Assembly: GCA_021736645.1 (NCBI GenBank)
Contig: JAIPFM010000049.1
Span: 1 to 32,106 of the forward strand
DNA from: Phycisphaerae bacterium
GTDB lineage: Bacteria; Planctomycetota; Phycisphaerae; Sedimentisphaerales; Anaerobacaceae
Direction: 5' to 3'
Length of the DNA: 32,106 nucleotides
A model generated the notes under the pieces. It worked only from the letters and a program-made list of their open reading frames with translations, had not been told where the DNA came from and made no database searches. The position numbers and the translations under genes were made by a program. Below are positions 7,522 through 16,530 of the stretch, one piece after another (position 1 is the stretch's first letter; every line of letters starts with the position of its first letter).

Positions 7522-9513
7522 TTAGCCGGATCTGAGTTGATTCACGCGATCCCGTACATCTTTGTACGTGAAGTCGCTCTGAGCGATCTTACGATAGATG
7601 TCCAGGGCCTTGGTGTGCTCGCCCTTGGCTTCATAGGCTCGCCCCAGGTTGTAGCGGAGATCCTTGCCCAGGGCGTCGTCCTTGAGTTCGTGTTCCTTGA
7701 TGGCCTGCGAGAACACATCAATGGCGTCGGTCATCCAGCCCTTCTTGAAGAAGCACAGGCCGATCTGGTTGATGGAGAGCACGCGGCGTGAGGGATCCTT
7801 GCGTGATTCCTGAAACAGTGGGATGGCCTGGTCAAATGCTTCAGTCTGTACAAGACGCAAGGCATATTCATAGGCGTACCTGCGGTTGGTCGGGTAATTC
7901 TTGGTGCAGGCTTTATAGTGTTCAAGCTCGGTTTTTAAGAGCAGGCCCTTGGTTTCCTCACGCTGTGTCAGCATTTCAGGGCTGTCAGGCGAGTTTTCCA
8001 GGGCATCCAGTATTTTTCTGAGATGCCGTTTGATCTGCTTGATACGCAATTGCCCGGCCTTCTCCCTGAAGCTGAAATTGTGTTGTGCCATGAACGCCTG
8101 TTCCAGGACATCCAGGGCCTCCTGTTCGTGGGCCGGGGTTTCCATTTCATCCAGTGCCGTGGCCAGGTCAAAGACGTTCTTGGACACAGAGGGGTGTTTC
8201 TCATACGCCTTTCTGGCCTCCTCCACAGCCAGCTCACGCCAGTCCTGGGTCTTGACCGTTCGGTCCTGGGCATACAGATGTTCCTGTTTGCGGGCGTCCT
8301 TGATGGACTTTCGGAAATCACCGCCCTGATCGTACTTGCCGTTGGCCATGGTCAGTTCTGCAGACAGGTTCTTATACTCCTCTGTCAGATCGGCCTTGTC
8401 CGGACGCAATTTCATGGCCCACTGACAGGCGGCCACGGCCTTGTCATATTGCTTCAGGGCCTGGTAGGAATCCTTGAGCAGGATATAGGTCTGATACGAT
8501 GGCTTGTCATGGGCATTATTTATCTGGAAGATGAGATTGGCAATCCAGCCGGCCGTGCGATTGTAGCCGCCTGCCACCGCCGCCTTGAGCATGGCCTCTG
8601 CATAGCCCAGGTGAGACGGGTCCTTGGCGTACAGGAACTCGGCATTGAGCATCTGATCCAGGGGCGTTTTGCCGTAGAACAGTCTGGCCCGCTCCATCAT
8701 GGAGGGCTTCTTGCTGCCGTGGGCCTGTCGCTTCAGGCCAATGCGTGCCAGAGCCAGGTGGCCGTCTTCCAGGGCTTCGGGGTCTTTTCTCAGTCCATCG
8801 ATAAACATGTCAATGGCATAGTCATAGTTGCCTTGCTTGGCGGTCTTTTCTGCTTTTGCAAAGAACAACATGGCAGCGTCATGATTGGAATCCGCTGGAT
8901 CACGATCGCTCTGTTCGGGCAGATCCTGCTCCGGTTTGGCTTCCGGGGCATGGCTGGCCCTGTGTGTGAGTTCTCTGAGATCCTCTGCCAGTTGACGGTC
9001 CTTGGGTTTCAGCTTCAAGGCATGCTTGACTGCACGGATGGCCCGGTCATAGGCTTCAATACCCTCGTACATGTCTTTGAGCAATATGTAGGTCTTGACC
9101 GTGGGCTTACTGCACCGGCTATTGGCCACAAAGAGCATATCCGCAATCCACCGGGCTGTCTGCCTGTACCCGCCCGCAACAGCGGAACGCAAAAGGCGCT
9201 CGGCATAGGGCAGGTGATCCGGCTGTTTGGCAAAGAGGTATTCTGCATTGAGCATCTCATCCAGAGGTGTCTGGCCATGGTCATGGGCCTGGATGTCAGA
9301 GTCCGTGGGATTCTCACCGCCCGCCTGTCTGCGCTGCAGGGCCAGGCCGCGGAGCCCCATGTGCGCCTTGAGATGGTCTGGGGTCAGACGCAAGCCTTCG
9401 ATATAGGCCAGTATGGCCTGATCAAAGTCGCCCGCTTCACCCATGGCGCGGGCCTGAGCGAACAATTCATCTGACTTCTGGCGTATTTGCTGTTGAGTCT
9501 CTATGTCTGACAT
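7522..9513 (-). CDS. TPR protein with duplicated N-terminal module, 663 aa
   Basis: This cytoplasmic-looking helical-repeat protein has no signal peptide. Residues about 13-185 and 213-388 are two copies of one module. Each opens with a TPR (DFDQAILAYIEGLRLTP versus NYDYAIDMFIDGLRKDP). Each then shares TPLD-MLNAE, a YAE-LL/ML-AVAGGY stretch and TYILLKD, and closes with a second TPR-like pair. The C-terminal part (470-660) carries more conventional TPRs, for example DQAIPLFQESRKDP and TKALDIYRKIAQ. The role is probably protein-protein scaffolding; no partner is evident. The methyltransferase gene follows after 9 bases, so the two are likely co-transcribed. Confidence 0.85.
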   Translation of the reverse strand: MSDIETQQQIRQKSDELFAQARAMGEAGDFDQAILAYIEGLRLTPDHLKAHMGLRGLALQRRQAGGENPTDSDIQAHDHGQTPLDEMLNAEYLFAKQPDHLPYAERLLRSAVAGGYRQTARWIADMLFVANSRCSKPTVKTYILLKDMYEGIEAYDRAIRAVKHALKLKPKDRQLAEDLRELTHRASHAPEAKPEQDLPEQSDRDPADSNHDAAMLFFAKAEKTAKQGNYDYAIDMFIDGLRKDPEALEDGHLALARIGLKRQAHGSKKPSMMERARLFYGKTPLDQMLNAEFLYAKDPSHLGYAEAMLKAAVAGGYNRTAGWIANLIFQINNAHDKPSYQTYILLKDSYQALKQYDKAVAACQWAMKLRPDKADLTEEYKNLSAELTMANGKYDQGGDFRKSIKDARKQEHLYAQDRTVKTQDWRELAVEEARKAYEKHPSVSKNVFDLATALDEMETPAHEQEALDVLEQAFMAQHNFSFREKAGQLRIKQIKRHLRKILDALENSPDSPEMLTQREETKGLLLKTELEHYKACTKNYPTNRRYAYEYALRLVQTEAFDQAIPLFQESRKDPSRRVLSINQIGLCFFKKGWMTDAIDVFSQAIKEHELKDDALGKDLRYNLGRAYEAKGEHTKALDIYRKIAQSDFTYKDVRDRVNQLRSG

Positions 9514-9597
9514 GCCAAGGAACCTGAAAAAGGGTCATCCGACTAATGATTCTGTTTCATGGTATTGATCGGTCAATTATTGTCAATGAATAAATAC

Positions 9598-9626
9598 TTG
9601 TGTGTGGTCTTAGCCTGTGTTATAAA
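9598..9626 (+). promoter_or_regulatory. sigma70-type promoter for the glyA operon
   Basis: A TTGTGT -35 box (9598-9603) and a TATAAA -10 box (9621-9626) are separated by exactly 17 bases, 60-odd bases before the glyA start, in the gap divergent from the TPR gene. No riboswitch-like structure was recognised in the leader. Confidence 0.55.
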
Positions 9627-9688
9627 AATGGGCTTTCAATGGGTTTGTGGGCTGTTTTGCTCGACAGACAAAGAATTGGAGTAGTCAC

Positions 9689-10945
9689 ATGATTGACGCG
9701 TTGGAACAGTACGATCCTCAGATTTATGAGTTAATTCGTCAGGAAGAAGCCCGGCAGAGTGGATGCATTCGAATGATCCCCTCTGAGAACTACGTGTCCA
9801 AGGCCGTGATGATGGCCAGCGGCAGTTGTCTGACCAACAAGTATGCGGAAGGCTATCCGGGACGACGATATTATGAAGGCCAACATGTCACAGACTTGAT
9901 TGAGATTCTGGCCATTGAACGGGCCAAGACGATTTTCAGGGCAGACCATGCCAATGTACAGCCTTACTCCGGATCGGTGGCGAATCTGGCTGCGTATTCC
10001 GCATTGCTGGAACCCGGTGAGACACTCATGGGCCTGTCCCTGGACCATGGCGGCCACCTGACGCACGGGTGGAAGGTGTCCATGACCAGCAGGTTCTTTC
10101 ATTCCGTCCCGTATCCGGTGGATGGCAAGACAGGCCTTCTGGATTACACGATGATTGAAGACCTGGCCAAGAAGCACAGGCCCAAGGTCATCGTGTGCGG
10201 TGCCACAGCCTATCCGCGGATCATAGATTTTGAAGCGTTCGGTCGGATCGCCAAGCAGGTGGGCGCCTATCTTGTGGCGGACATTGCCCACATCGCGGGC
10301 CTGGTGGTCGCCGGTGTGCATCCCAGCCCGGTGCCCCATGCAGATCTGGTCACCACCACCACGCACAAGACGCTGCGCGGTCCTCGCGGCGGCTTGATTC
10401 TATGCAAGGCAGAACATGCCAAGGCCGTGGACCGTGCCGTGTTTCCCGGCCTGCAGGGCGGCCCTCACATGCACACCATTACCGGGGTTGCCGTGGCAAT
10501 GGCCGAGGCCAACACTCCGGAATTTGTGGTCTATGCCCAGCAGGTGGTGAAAAATGCCAAAGCCCTGGCCGATCGTTTGATGGAACATGGATTTGAGCTG
10601 TCCACGGGCGGCACGGACAATCATTTGATCCTGATTGATTTACGGAATAAAGGTTTGCTCGGTAAGCCGGTGGCCAAGGCCCTGGATCGTGCGCGCATCG
10701 TGGCAAACTACAATTCCATCCCCAACGATCCGGCACCGCCCATGAATCCCAGTGGTGTGCGTCTGGGTACACCGGCCATGACCACGCGTGGGTTCAAGGA
10801 GGCCGAGGCCGTTCAGGTGGCAGACTTTATCAACAAAGTGGTTCAGAACCTGGACAACGAAGCGGTCATCGAAAAGGTCGGCAATGAAGTCTTGATGCTG
10901 TGCTCTCAGTTCCCAGTGCCGGAGCATTTTATCATTCCCCAATAA
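9689..10945 (+). CDS. glyA: serine hydroxymethyltransferase
   Basis: This PLP enzyme interconverts serine and glycine, charging tetrahydrofolate with a one-carbon unit in the cytoplasm. The 418-aa length is typical. Family signatures include IPSENYVSKAV (30-40), NKYAEGYPGRRYYEG (50-64), LDHGGHLTHG (118-127) and TTTTHKTLRGPRGG with the Schiff-base lysine at about 227. I chose the ATG at 9689 because GGAG lies 7-8 bases upstream and it gives the standard N-terminus; a GTG at 9647 would add 14 unusual residues. It leads a plus-strand operon with the dUTPase-like gene 31 bases downstream, which links one-carbon and thymidylate supply. Confidence 0.97.
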   Translation: MIDALEQYDPQIYELIRQEEARQSGCIRMIPSENYVSKAVMMASGSCLTNKYAEGYPGRRYYEGQHVTDLIEILAIERAKTIFRADHANVQPYSGSVANLAAYSALLEPGETLMGLSLDHGGHLTHGWKVSMTSRFFHSVPYPVDGKTGLLDYTMIEDLAKKHRPKVIVCGATAYPRIIDFEAFGRIAKQVGAYLVADIAHIAGLVVAGVHPSPVPHADLVTTTTHKTLRGPRGGLILCKAEHAKAVDRAVFPGLQGGPHMHTITGVAVAMAEANTPEFVVYAQQVVKNAKALADRLMEHGFELSTGGTDNHLILIDLRNKGLLGKPVAKALDRARIVANYNSIPNDPAPPMNPSGVRLGTPAMTTRGFKEAEAVQVADFINKVVQNLDNEAVIEKVGNEVLMLCSQFPVPEHFIIPQ

Positions 10946-10976
10946 ATGACTATTTTTTCGAAACAGGAACAGCCTT

Positions 10977-11384
10977 ATGCTGGAAGAACTTTTTGACAAG
11001 CAAGCGGAGCTCAATAAGCGTACCGGATTTGATGCGGAAGCACTGCGGGAGAACTTTGACCCCCAGTATGCCGGTGAGTGGCTGAACAATTATCTGGCTG
11101 CCATGAGCAATGAACTGGAAGAACTGCGTGACTGCACCTTCTGGAAACACTGGTGCCAGGAAGCCAAAGACGGTCAGCGTTTTCTGCTGCACGATCTTCA
11201 AAACGCACGCGTGGAGGTCATTGACATGTTGTTCTTCTGGATCAGCCTGGCTCAATGCCTGGGGCTGAATGCCGAGGACGTGATGCGTTTGTACCATCAG
11301 AAACTTGGCGTCAATCATGCACGCCAGGATGGCAACTACTCTATGGCCCACAAGACGGAGGACGACAACAAGGATATTGTCTGA
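10977..11384 (+). CDS. dimeric dUTPase / MazG-like pyrophosphohydrolase
   Basis: The 135-aa all-helical protein fits the dimeric dUTPase family (all-alpha NTP pyrophosphatases), which convert dUTP to dUMP and pyrophosphate. Metal-binding acidic motifs are visible: NELEEL followed by the aromatic stretch FWKHW near residues 46-60, and VEVIDMLFFW near 80-89. These correspond to the ExxE and ExxD motifs. An AGGAA site precedes the ATG. It lies 31 bases after glyA and 7 bases before the next gene, so co-transcription is likely. dUMP feeds thymidylate synthesis, which uses the folate made by GlyA. Another NTP substrate cannot be excluded. Confidence 0.8.
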   Translation: MLEELFDKQAELNKRTGFDAEALRENFDPQYAGEWLNNYLAAMSNELEELRDCTFWKHWCQEAKDGQRFLLHDLQNARVEVIDMLFFWISLAQCLGLNAEDVMRLYHQKLGVNHARQDGNYSMAHKTEDDNKDIV

Positions 11385-11391
11385 CGCAGTG

Positions 11392-12468
11392 ATGGACTCA
11401 GAACCTCAACTCAATGTTGGCGTACTAGGATTGGATCGCAGGGGACACGCCCTGGTCCAGGCCATGGCCGAGATGACGCCGTTTCATATTCAGGCAGTGG
11501 CTGATCGCGACACCCAACTGGTGGAAAAGCGGGCCCTGCAATTGGGCTGTGACGCGTTTGATGACTACCGGCAGTTTATCCTTCAAAGTGACTTTGACAC
11601 GCTTTTTGTGCCGGCGAATCTGCACAGTTGTCTGGAACACGTGCGCCTGGCGATCAAGGCCAATCATCACATTCTCAAGCTGGCCCCCATGTCACGCACC
11701 TTCGAGGAAGCCGCGCAGCTCCATGCCCTGTGCAAGGATCAGGGGGCACGGTTTGACGTGGTCAATCCGGGACGCTATACGCCGTCGTTCCAGGCCTTTC
11801 AGACCCTGGTGCAGGCCGGCCAGGTGGATCGGCCGTTTCTCTTGCGTCTGTTCTGTGATGTGGGCCTGTTGGCGGGCCTCAATCCTGAGCTGTACCAGAT
11901 CCATCCGGACAATCAGACCTCCTGGATTACGGATCAGGAACTGGCCGGTGGAGGTGTCCTTCTGCACAACTGTTATCAGTTGATTGATCAGCTGATTCTG
12001 GCATTCGGGTTGCCTCAGCAGGTGTACTCCCTGTGCAACAGTCACAGTTCGGATAAGCAGCAGCTCCACCATCTCACCGAAGACACGGCCCTTGTCACCA
12101 TGCGTTTCGGGGATAATCTGATCGCGGATCTTGTGGCCATGCGCCATTGGGATGACCGCCCCACGTGTCAGCGGATCACCCTGTTTGGCAGGGACTGCAA
12201 GGTGACTGTATGCCAGAATAACCTGACCATTCACGATCATCTCGGTGACCTGGTCAAGGAAAACGATTTGCGTCACGAGGCGCTGGAAATAGACAAGGCC
12301 TTGCTCACGAACTATCACCTCAGTCTGGCGGATCCCCAATCGCATCCCTTTGGCAGTGACGCAGAGGCCAACCTGAGGGTCATGGCCGTGATGGAGGCAG
12401 CCTACCTGTCCGCCAGAACCGGATCGCCCGAAGATCCGGCACGTATTTTGTCGATCGAAGGCTTGTAG
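11392..12468 (+). CDS. Gfo/Idh/MocA-fold oxidoreductase-like protein, catalytic residues replaced
   Basis: The 358-aa product starts with a Rossmann nucleotide-binding strand and loop (NVGVLGLDRRGHALV, residues 8-22) and continues as a Gfo/Idh/MocA two-domain protein. The usual EKP motif is LAP here (97-99). The usual GG-L-D-G-H-D stretch reads GGGVLLHNCYQLID (186-199), so the expected Asp and catalytic His are His and Gln. It may bind a dinucleotide without normal dehydrogenase activity. The start at 11392 is 7 bases after the dUTPase-like stop; GTG at 11389 is also possible. It lies between dUTPase-like and isochorismate synthase genes, and its substrate is unknown. Confidence 0.8.
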   Translation: MDSEPQLNVGVLGLDRRGHALVQAMAEMTPFHIQAVADRDTQLVEKRALQLGCDAFDDYRQFILQSDFDTLFVPANLHSCLEHVRLAIKANHHILKLAPMSRTFEEAAQLHALCKDQGARFDVVNPGRYTPSFQAFQTLVQAGQVDRPFLLRLFCDVGLLAGLNPELYQIHPDNQTSWITDQELAGGGVLLHNCYQLIDQLILAFGLPQQVYSLCNSHSSDKQQLHHLTEDTALVTMRFGDNLIADLVAMRHWDDRPTCQRITLFGRDCKVTVCQNNLTIHDHLGDLVKENDLRHEALEIDKALLTNYHLSLADPQSHPFGSDAEANLRVMAVMEAAYLSARTGSPEDPARILSIEGL

Positions 12469-12490
12469 ACCATGGGATGGGGTGCGCGTG

Positions 12491-13828
12491 ATGTCACACA
12501 AATTCACTGAAGCCCTGATCGAGGCACTGACCGAACGATGGGCCTCTCTGCGGACTCGCACGGCCGCGGACCTTTATCAGATACGCCTTGATCTGCCCTT
12601 TGAGGGCCCGCTTGCCAGGCTGCTGTCCACGCCATCGACGCGGAAAGTCTACTGGCAAAGCCGGGACGCAGCCACGGAATATGTGGGCCTCGGTATGGCC
12701 ATCGAAGTCACGGCCTCTGACCCGCAGGAGGTCCCTGCCATGTGGCGTGACCTGGAGGCGCGGATCCATCAGGGCGATACACCTGTACGCCTTTATGGGG
12801 GTGCGGCCTTTGACGCGGCGCGGCCCCCTGACGCCCTGTGGCATCCCATGGGGCTGATGCGGTTCTGGGTGCCTCAAGTGGCAGTGCAGCGCGACGGAGA
12901 CCGTCTGCACTGGGTGATCTCAACGGCCGCACTGGAGGACGCCTCGCACGATGAGATTGTGCAGTTGATCAAAGCGGCCTTGCAGCCCCGCCCTGAACCG
13001 GGTGAGGCATGGCCCCGGTCTCTGAACTCTTCCATGCAGCCCACCCGTTCCCAATGGAGTGATCGCGTGACCACCGTGATTCCGGATTTGATTCAAGCCC
13101 GGGGCAAGGTGGTGCTCAGCGCACGAGAAAGCCACACGTGTGATCGGTCCGTGGAGTCGTCGCACTGGTTTCAAAGCCTGAGATCCCAAAGCCCGGGAGG
13201 CTTTCAATACTTTTTTCAGGTGGGTGACCTTGCATTTATGGGCGTGTCACCCGAGTGCCTGTATGAGCGTCACGGCATGTCACTGACCACGGAGGCTCTG
13301 GCAGGGACTGCGAAACTCAAGGGCGGACTCCTAGACACACACAAGGAGAACCGTGAGCACGATTTTGTGATTCGGGACATGGCAGAAGCCCTGGCCAAGG
13401 TGTGTACAGACGTTCGGTGTGACTCGACCAAGGAACGGCTTGCGTGGCAAGATCTGGTTCATTTGAAAACGGCACTGCAGGGTACCCTGAAAACAGATGT
13501 CACTGACACTCAGATCGTTCGGGCCCTGCACCCCAGCGCCGCGGTCTTGGGCTATCCCCGAGACAAGGCCTGGCAGTGGCTCAGTACGTACGAAGATCAT
13601 GCCAGGGGGTGGTATGCAGGCCCCGTGGGTTGGCTTGATCGAAACCACGCCCAGTTTGCGGTGGCGATTCGATGCGTCTTGGTGGTCTCGCACAGTATTC
13701 ACTTCTATGCGGGCGCCGGCCTGGTCCAAGAGTCCCAACCTCTCGAGGAATGGCAGGAGGTCAAAAACAAAATGCAGCACTTCAAGAAGATTCTCAGACT
13801 GAACCAAACCGGTCCTATAAAAAGTTAA
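12491..13828 (+). CDS. menF: isochorismate synthase (MenF/EntC family)
   Basis: This chorismate-binding enzyme converts chorismate to isochorismate, the entry step to menaquinone (or to salicylate and siderophores). Family motifs run in order through the C-terminal half: GKVVLSARES, TEALAGTAKLKGG, KENREHDFVIRDM, HLKTALQGTL, LHPSAAVLGYP, RGWYAGPVGW and FYAGAGLV followed by SQPLEEW. The N-terminal ~190 residues are the usual variable part. I used the ATG at 12491; GTGs at 12482 and 12488 are in frame. It follows the preceding gene after about 20 bases. No menD, menH or menC is adjacent, so the pathway is scattered. The MenF role rather than EntC is inferred. A weak hairpin (13866-13889, no T-run) follows. 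Confidence 0.9.
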   Translation: MSHKFTEALIEALTERWASLRTRTAADLYQIRLDLPFEGPLARLLSTPSTRKVYWQSRDAATEYVGLGMAIEVTASDPQEVPAMWRDLEARIHQGDTPVRLYGGAAFDAARPPDALWHPMGLMRFWVPQVAVQRDGDRLHWVISTAALEDASHDEIVQLIKAALQPRPEPGEAWPRSLNSSMQPTRSQWSDRVTTVIPDLIQARGKVVLSARESHTCDRSVESSHWFQSLRSQSPGGFQYFFQVGDLAFMGVSPECLYERHGMSLTTEALAGTAKLKGGLLDTHKENREHDFVIRDMAEALAKVCTDVRCDSTKERLAWQDLVHLKTALQGTLKTDVTDTQIVRALHPSAAVLGYPRDKAWQWLSTYEDHARGWYAGPVGWLDRNHAQFAVAIRCVLVVSHSIHFYAGAGLVQESQPLEEWQEVKNKMQHFKKILRLNQTGPIKS

Positions 13829-13956
13829 ATATTATTGGATTCAGAACTGTACAAATCAAGTATGACGGGTATCATTGATGGAGTACCCGAGTAAACCGAT
13901 GCTCATGGGTTGATTAATGACTGGAGTCGTTCATTTAAAACTGGAAGGAGCCAGAT

Positions 13957-15027
13957 ATGGACAGGATCAAGACAAGCCAATTCGCACACACACCTTTTTC
14001 AAAACACATTGCACTGGTCGCGTTTGCTATCATTGGTCTCAGCTTGACAGGCTGCAGTAACCAGATGGCAATCATGCAGGAAAATCAGGCCAATCTTCAA
14101 ACCCTGGTTCAGGAAAATGCACGCCAAATGTCTGACGTTGTGACCTGCATCAAGCAGAGTCAAAAGGAACTGCAGGTCACCATCCTGAATCTTCGCGATA
14201 CCACGCAGAAGCTGTCTGATGACATGACCCTGGTCACATCCGCCCAGACGGCACTTCAGCAGACCGTGCAGCAGAAGAATGCCGTCATCGCCAAGCGGGT
14301 GGATTCTGTAGAGCAAAGCCAGAAGGCCTTGAGCAGTGAGTTGTTCAACACGGCTGAAGAGCGGCAAAAGCTTGCTGCCAGTATTGTTAATGAGGAAGAT
14401 AAACGCATAGCGCTGGAGCAAGTGGTGGATGACAACCGGACCGTGTTCCTGGCAAAAGTCTCCTCAGTTCAGGGCAGCCAGGTTGAATTGCAGACCGAAT
14501 TGAGAAGTCTCAAGGCCACGATTCAAACCGCCGTCGCCGATATCAGTGCTGTAACTCAGGCTCAGAAGACCCTGGAAGAGACGGTGAACACGGCCATGAC
14601 CGGGCAGTTGGCTTCCCTGCAGCAGGCTCAGTTGGAGCAACAGACTCAACTGGAACATTCTCAGGGACAGATCGAGAAACTGCTCACAGGCCTGTCAGGC
14701 CTGGAGAACAATTTGACACAATTGGAGCGCATACTCAAGGAAGACATTGCCAATGTGTCCAAGGCCGTTGAACTCGCCGGTCATAGGCAGGAAAGCTATG
14801 AAAGCACTGCCAGTCAGCAGGCGCAGGGGATGGCCAGTACAGTGGAATCCGTTCAGCACGGACAGCGGGATTTGACAGACCAGGTGGTTGAGCTTCAGTC
14901 TGCCACGCAATCCATGATCGACACCCTGAAAACAGATCTTCAACAAGTCAGGGACGTGGTGGATGAGATCAAAACCCTTGACATTGACACGCTTGAGGCC
15001 CTGGCTTCAGGGGAGCCCGCGCCGTAG
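13957..15027 (+). CDS. coiled-coil lipoprotein, 356 aa
   Basis: An N-terminal hydrophobic segment (about residues 18-31) ends in the lipobox LTGC, so Cys33 is the predicted lipidation site and the protein is anchored in the envelope. The mature part is almost entirely Gln/Glu/Lys/Leu-rich coiled coil with recurring patterns such as SQKELQ, AQTALQQTV, AQKTLEETV and GQRDLTDQVVELQ at about 40-residue spacing. This suggests a long rod, perhaps linking membrane and peptidoglycan as Lpp-type proteins do. AAGGAG lies 8 bases before the ATG. It converges on the M64 gene with only 3 bases between stops. No enzyme domain is visible. Confidence 0.85.
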   Translation: MDRIKTSQFAHTPFSKHIALVAFAIIGLSLTGCSNQMAIMQENQANLQTLVQENARQMSDVVTCIKQSQKELQVTILNLRDTTQKLSDDMTLVTSAQTALQQTVQQKNAVIAKRVDSVEQSQKALSSELFNTAEERQKLAASIVNEEDKRIALEQVVDDNRTVFLAKVSSVQGSQVELQTELRSLKATIQTAVADISAVTQAQKTLEETVNTAMTGQLASLQQAQLEQQTQLEHSQGQIEKLLTGLSGLENNLTQLERILKEDIANVSKAVELAGHRQESYESTASQQAQGMASTVESVQHGQRDLTDQVVELQSATQSMIDTLKTDLQQVRDVVDEIKTLDIDTLEALASGEPAP

Positions 15028-15030
15028 CAT

Positions 15031-16500
15031 CTATCGGGTCAGGTGGTTGATCACGTCCTGGATGGCTTCTTCACTGACAGGGCCGAACTGGCCCTGGTAG
15101 AACATGCCTATATGGATCTCAGATCGATACAGGCCCTTGGGCGTGTAGCCAGCCCCTTCAAAAACGCCGATCTTGCCCCTGTACAGTGCCGCATACTTGT
15201 CCTGGATGTCTCGCATCTCGGTTCGGAGGGCTGTGGTTGCGGTGCGATGTTGTGCTTCCAGCATTTCAATATCCTGTAACGAGGCGTTGGTTTTTTTCAG
15301 GGCGTTGATCCGAACATTGTGGTCGGTTCTTGCAGTGTCCAGTCTCTGGCGCAGGGACGCAAGTTCTTCCTGTCCCCAGGGGGTGGGAATGGGGATGCCT
15401 GGTGTGAGCAAATGCTGCCATTTGACGTGGTTGGGGTCCAGAAGGGCCGTAATATTGGGGGGATAGGGTTCCACGCCCGCAGGAAAATAGTCCGTGTAAG
15501 CCACATTGCCGAAGTATTCATCCGCCAGATTGGCAAAGCCGTGACCGAACTCGTGGACCATGATTTCTTCACTTTGACGGTCGTCTGCTGTAAAGATGGT
15601 GTAGTTGTTGTAGATGCCGCCGCCGCCATAGCGAGCCGTATTCGCCAGCACCAGGATCGTGTCATACGGGACGGCCCGCGCAATGTCACGCATGGTCCGG
15701 TTGTCGTCTATGAGCAGGTATCGCGGTGTGTCCAGGGCGTTGTACGAGGCACTCAGAACCGTATTCTTGAATGCGCCTTTGGTGGGTTCGTCCACGCCGC
15801 TTTCCGCCGAGGGCCTGAATACGCCGGATACATTGAATTTGGATCGCTCTGATTTAAAGGGCTCAACCCGAAACAGGGCGTCTGTGAAGCGTGTGACATC
15901 CCTCTTGAATTTGTCCCATTCGTCTTCTGTGTACCCCTCGGCCAAAAAGACAAAATCCACCTTTTCATGCGGATCTCCATGGTGGAGTGTGGTCACAATC
16001 CGATCGTTGGGATTGATGTGCTCGCGAATAATATTGACATCGGCCGGATCGATTCTGACCTTGAAGGTCGGGGCAAACAGGTTGAGTTTGTCTCGTGCTT
16101 CAAGGATGAACAGAAACGGTCTCCTGGGAGCGGGGATGAGCAGGCTCTCATGAAACGTCTTTGTCACGCCCAGTTTGGCAGGTTCGGTGGTCTGGTACTC
16201 TTCAAAGATTGTGGAAAATCCGCGTGAGTAAATCACGCGATTAGTATTGATATCCACGATTTTGACAGAGTAGGCCCCTCGGTTGAGTGAGTCGATCAAC
16301 GCCCTGGGGTTGCCGGCCCATCTGCCCTCTTCATAGACTTGATCCACCGCGGTGATGGTCTGATTGGCATTCCCTGTTTGGAAAAAGTCAATGCGCAGTG
16401 TCTTGTCAAAGAAATCGTCTTCAAACGCAGGCGGGGCTGCCCATGCAAGGCAGGCAAAAACATGCGATATCAGGATCATCAGCAGACATTGTCTGGTCAT
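15031..16500 (-). CDS. secreted M64-family metallopeptidase
   Basis: The 489-aa protein has a signal peptide (hydrophobic residues 5-20, AWAAPP cleavage region) and the zinc peptidase motif HEFGH (316-320) followed by the third-ligand region LADEY (325-329), as in peptidase M64 (IgA peptidase). Upstream, DFVFLAEGYTEDE (182-194) is another family signature. A ~45-residue helical insert (about 385-430) lies after the active site. The likely role is extracellular or periplasmic protein cleavage; the substrate is unknown and IgA is only the historical family name. A GGAGA site precedes the ATG. It ends a minus-strand exported operon behind the DUF1080 lipoprotein, 30 bases downstream. Confidence 0.9.
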   Translation of the reverse strand: MTRQCLLMILISHVFACLAWAAPPAFEDDFFDKTLRIDFFQTGNANQTITAVDQVYEEGRWAGNPRALIDSLNRGAYSVKIVDINTNRVIYSRGFSTIFEEYQTTEPAKLGVTKTFHESLLIPAPRRPFLFILEARDKLNLFAPTFKVRIDPADVNIIREHINPNDRIVTTLHHGDPHEKVDFVFLAEGYTEDEWDKFKRDVTRFTDALFRVEPFKSERSKFNVSGVFRPSAESGVDEPTKGAFKNTVLSASYNALDTPRYLLIDDNRTMRDIARAVPYDTILVLANTARYGGGGIYNNYTIFTADDRQSEEIMVHEFGHGFANLADEYFGNVAYTDYFPAGVEPYPPNITALLDPNHVKWQHLLTPGIPIPTPWGQEELASLRQRLDTARTDHNVRINALKKTNASLQDIEMLEAQHRTATTALRTEMRDIQDKYAALYRGKIGVFEGAGYTPKGLYRSEIHIGMFYQGQFGPVSEEAIQDVINHLTR

Positions 16501-16530
16501 GTGTCACGTCTCCGGGGGTACAATGAAAGG

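Noticed and set aside
8023..9474. 483-codon plus-strand frame opposite the TPR gene
   Set aside because: Shadow of the TPR gene on the other strand, with no ribosome site or domain pattern.
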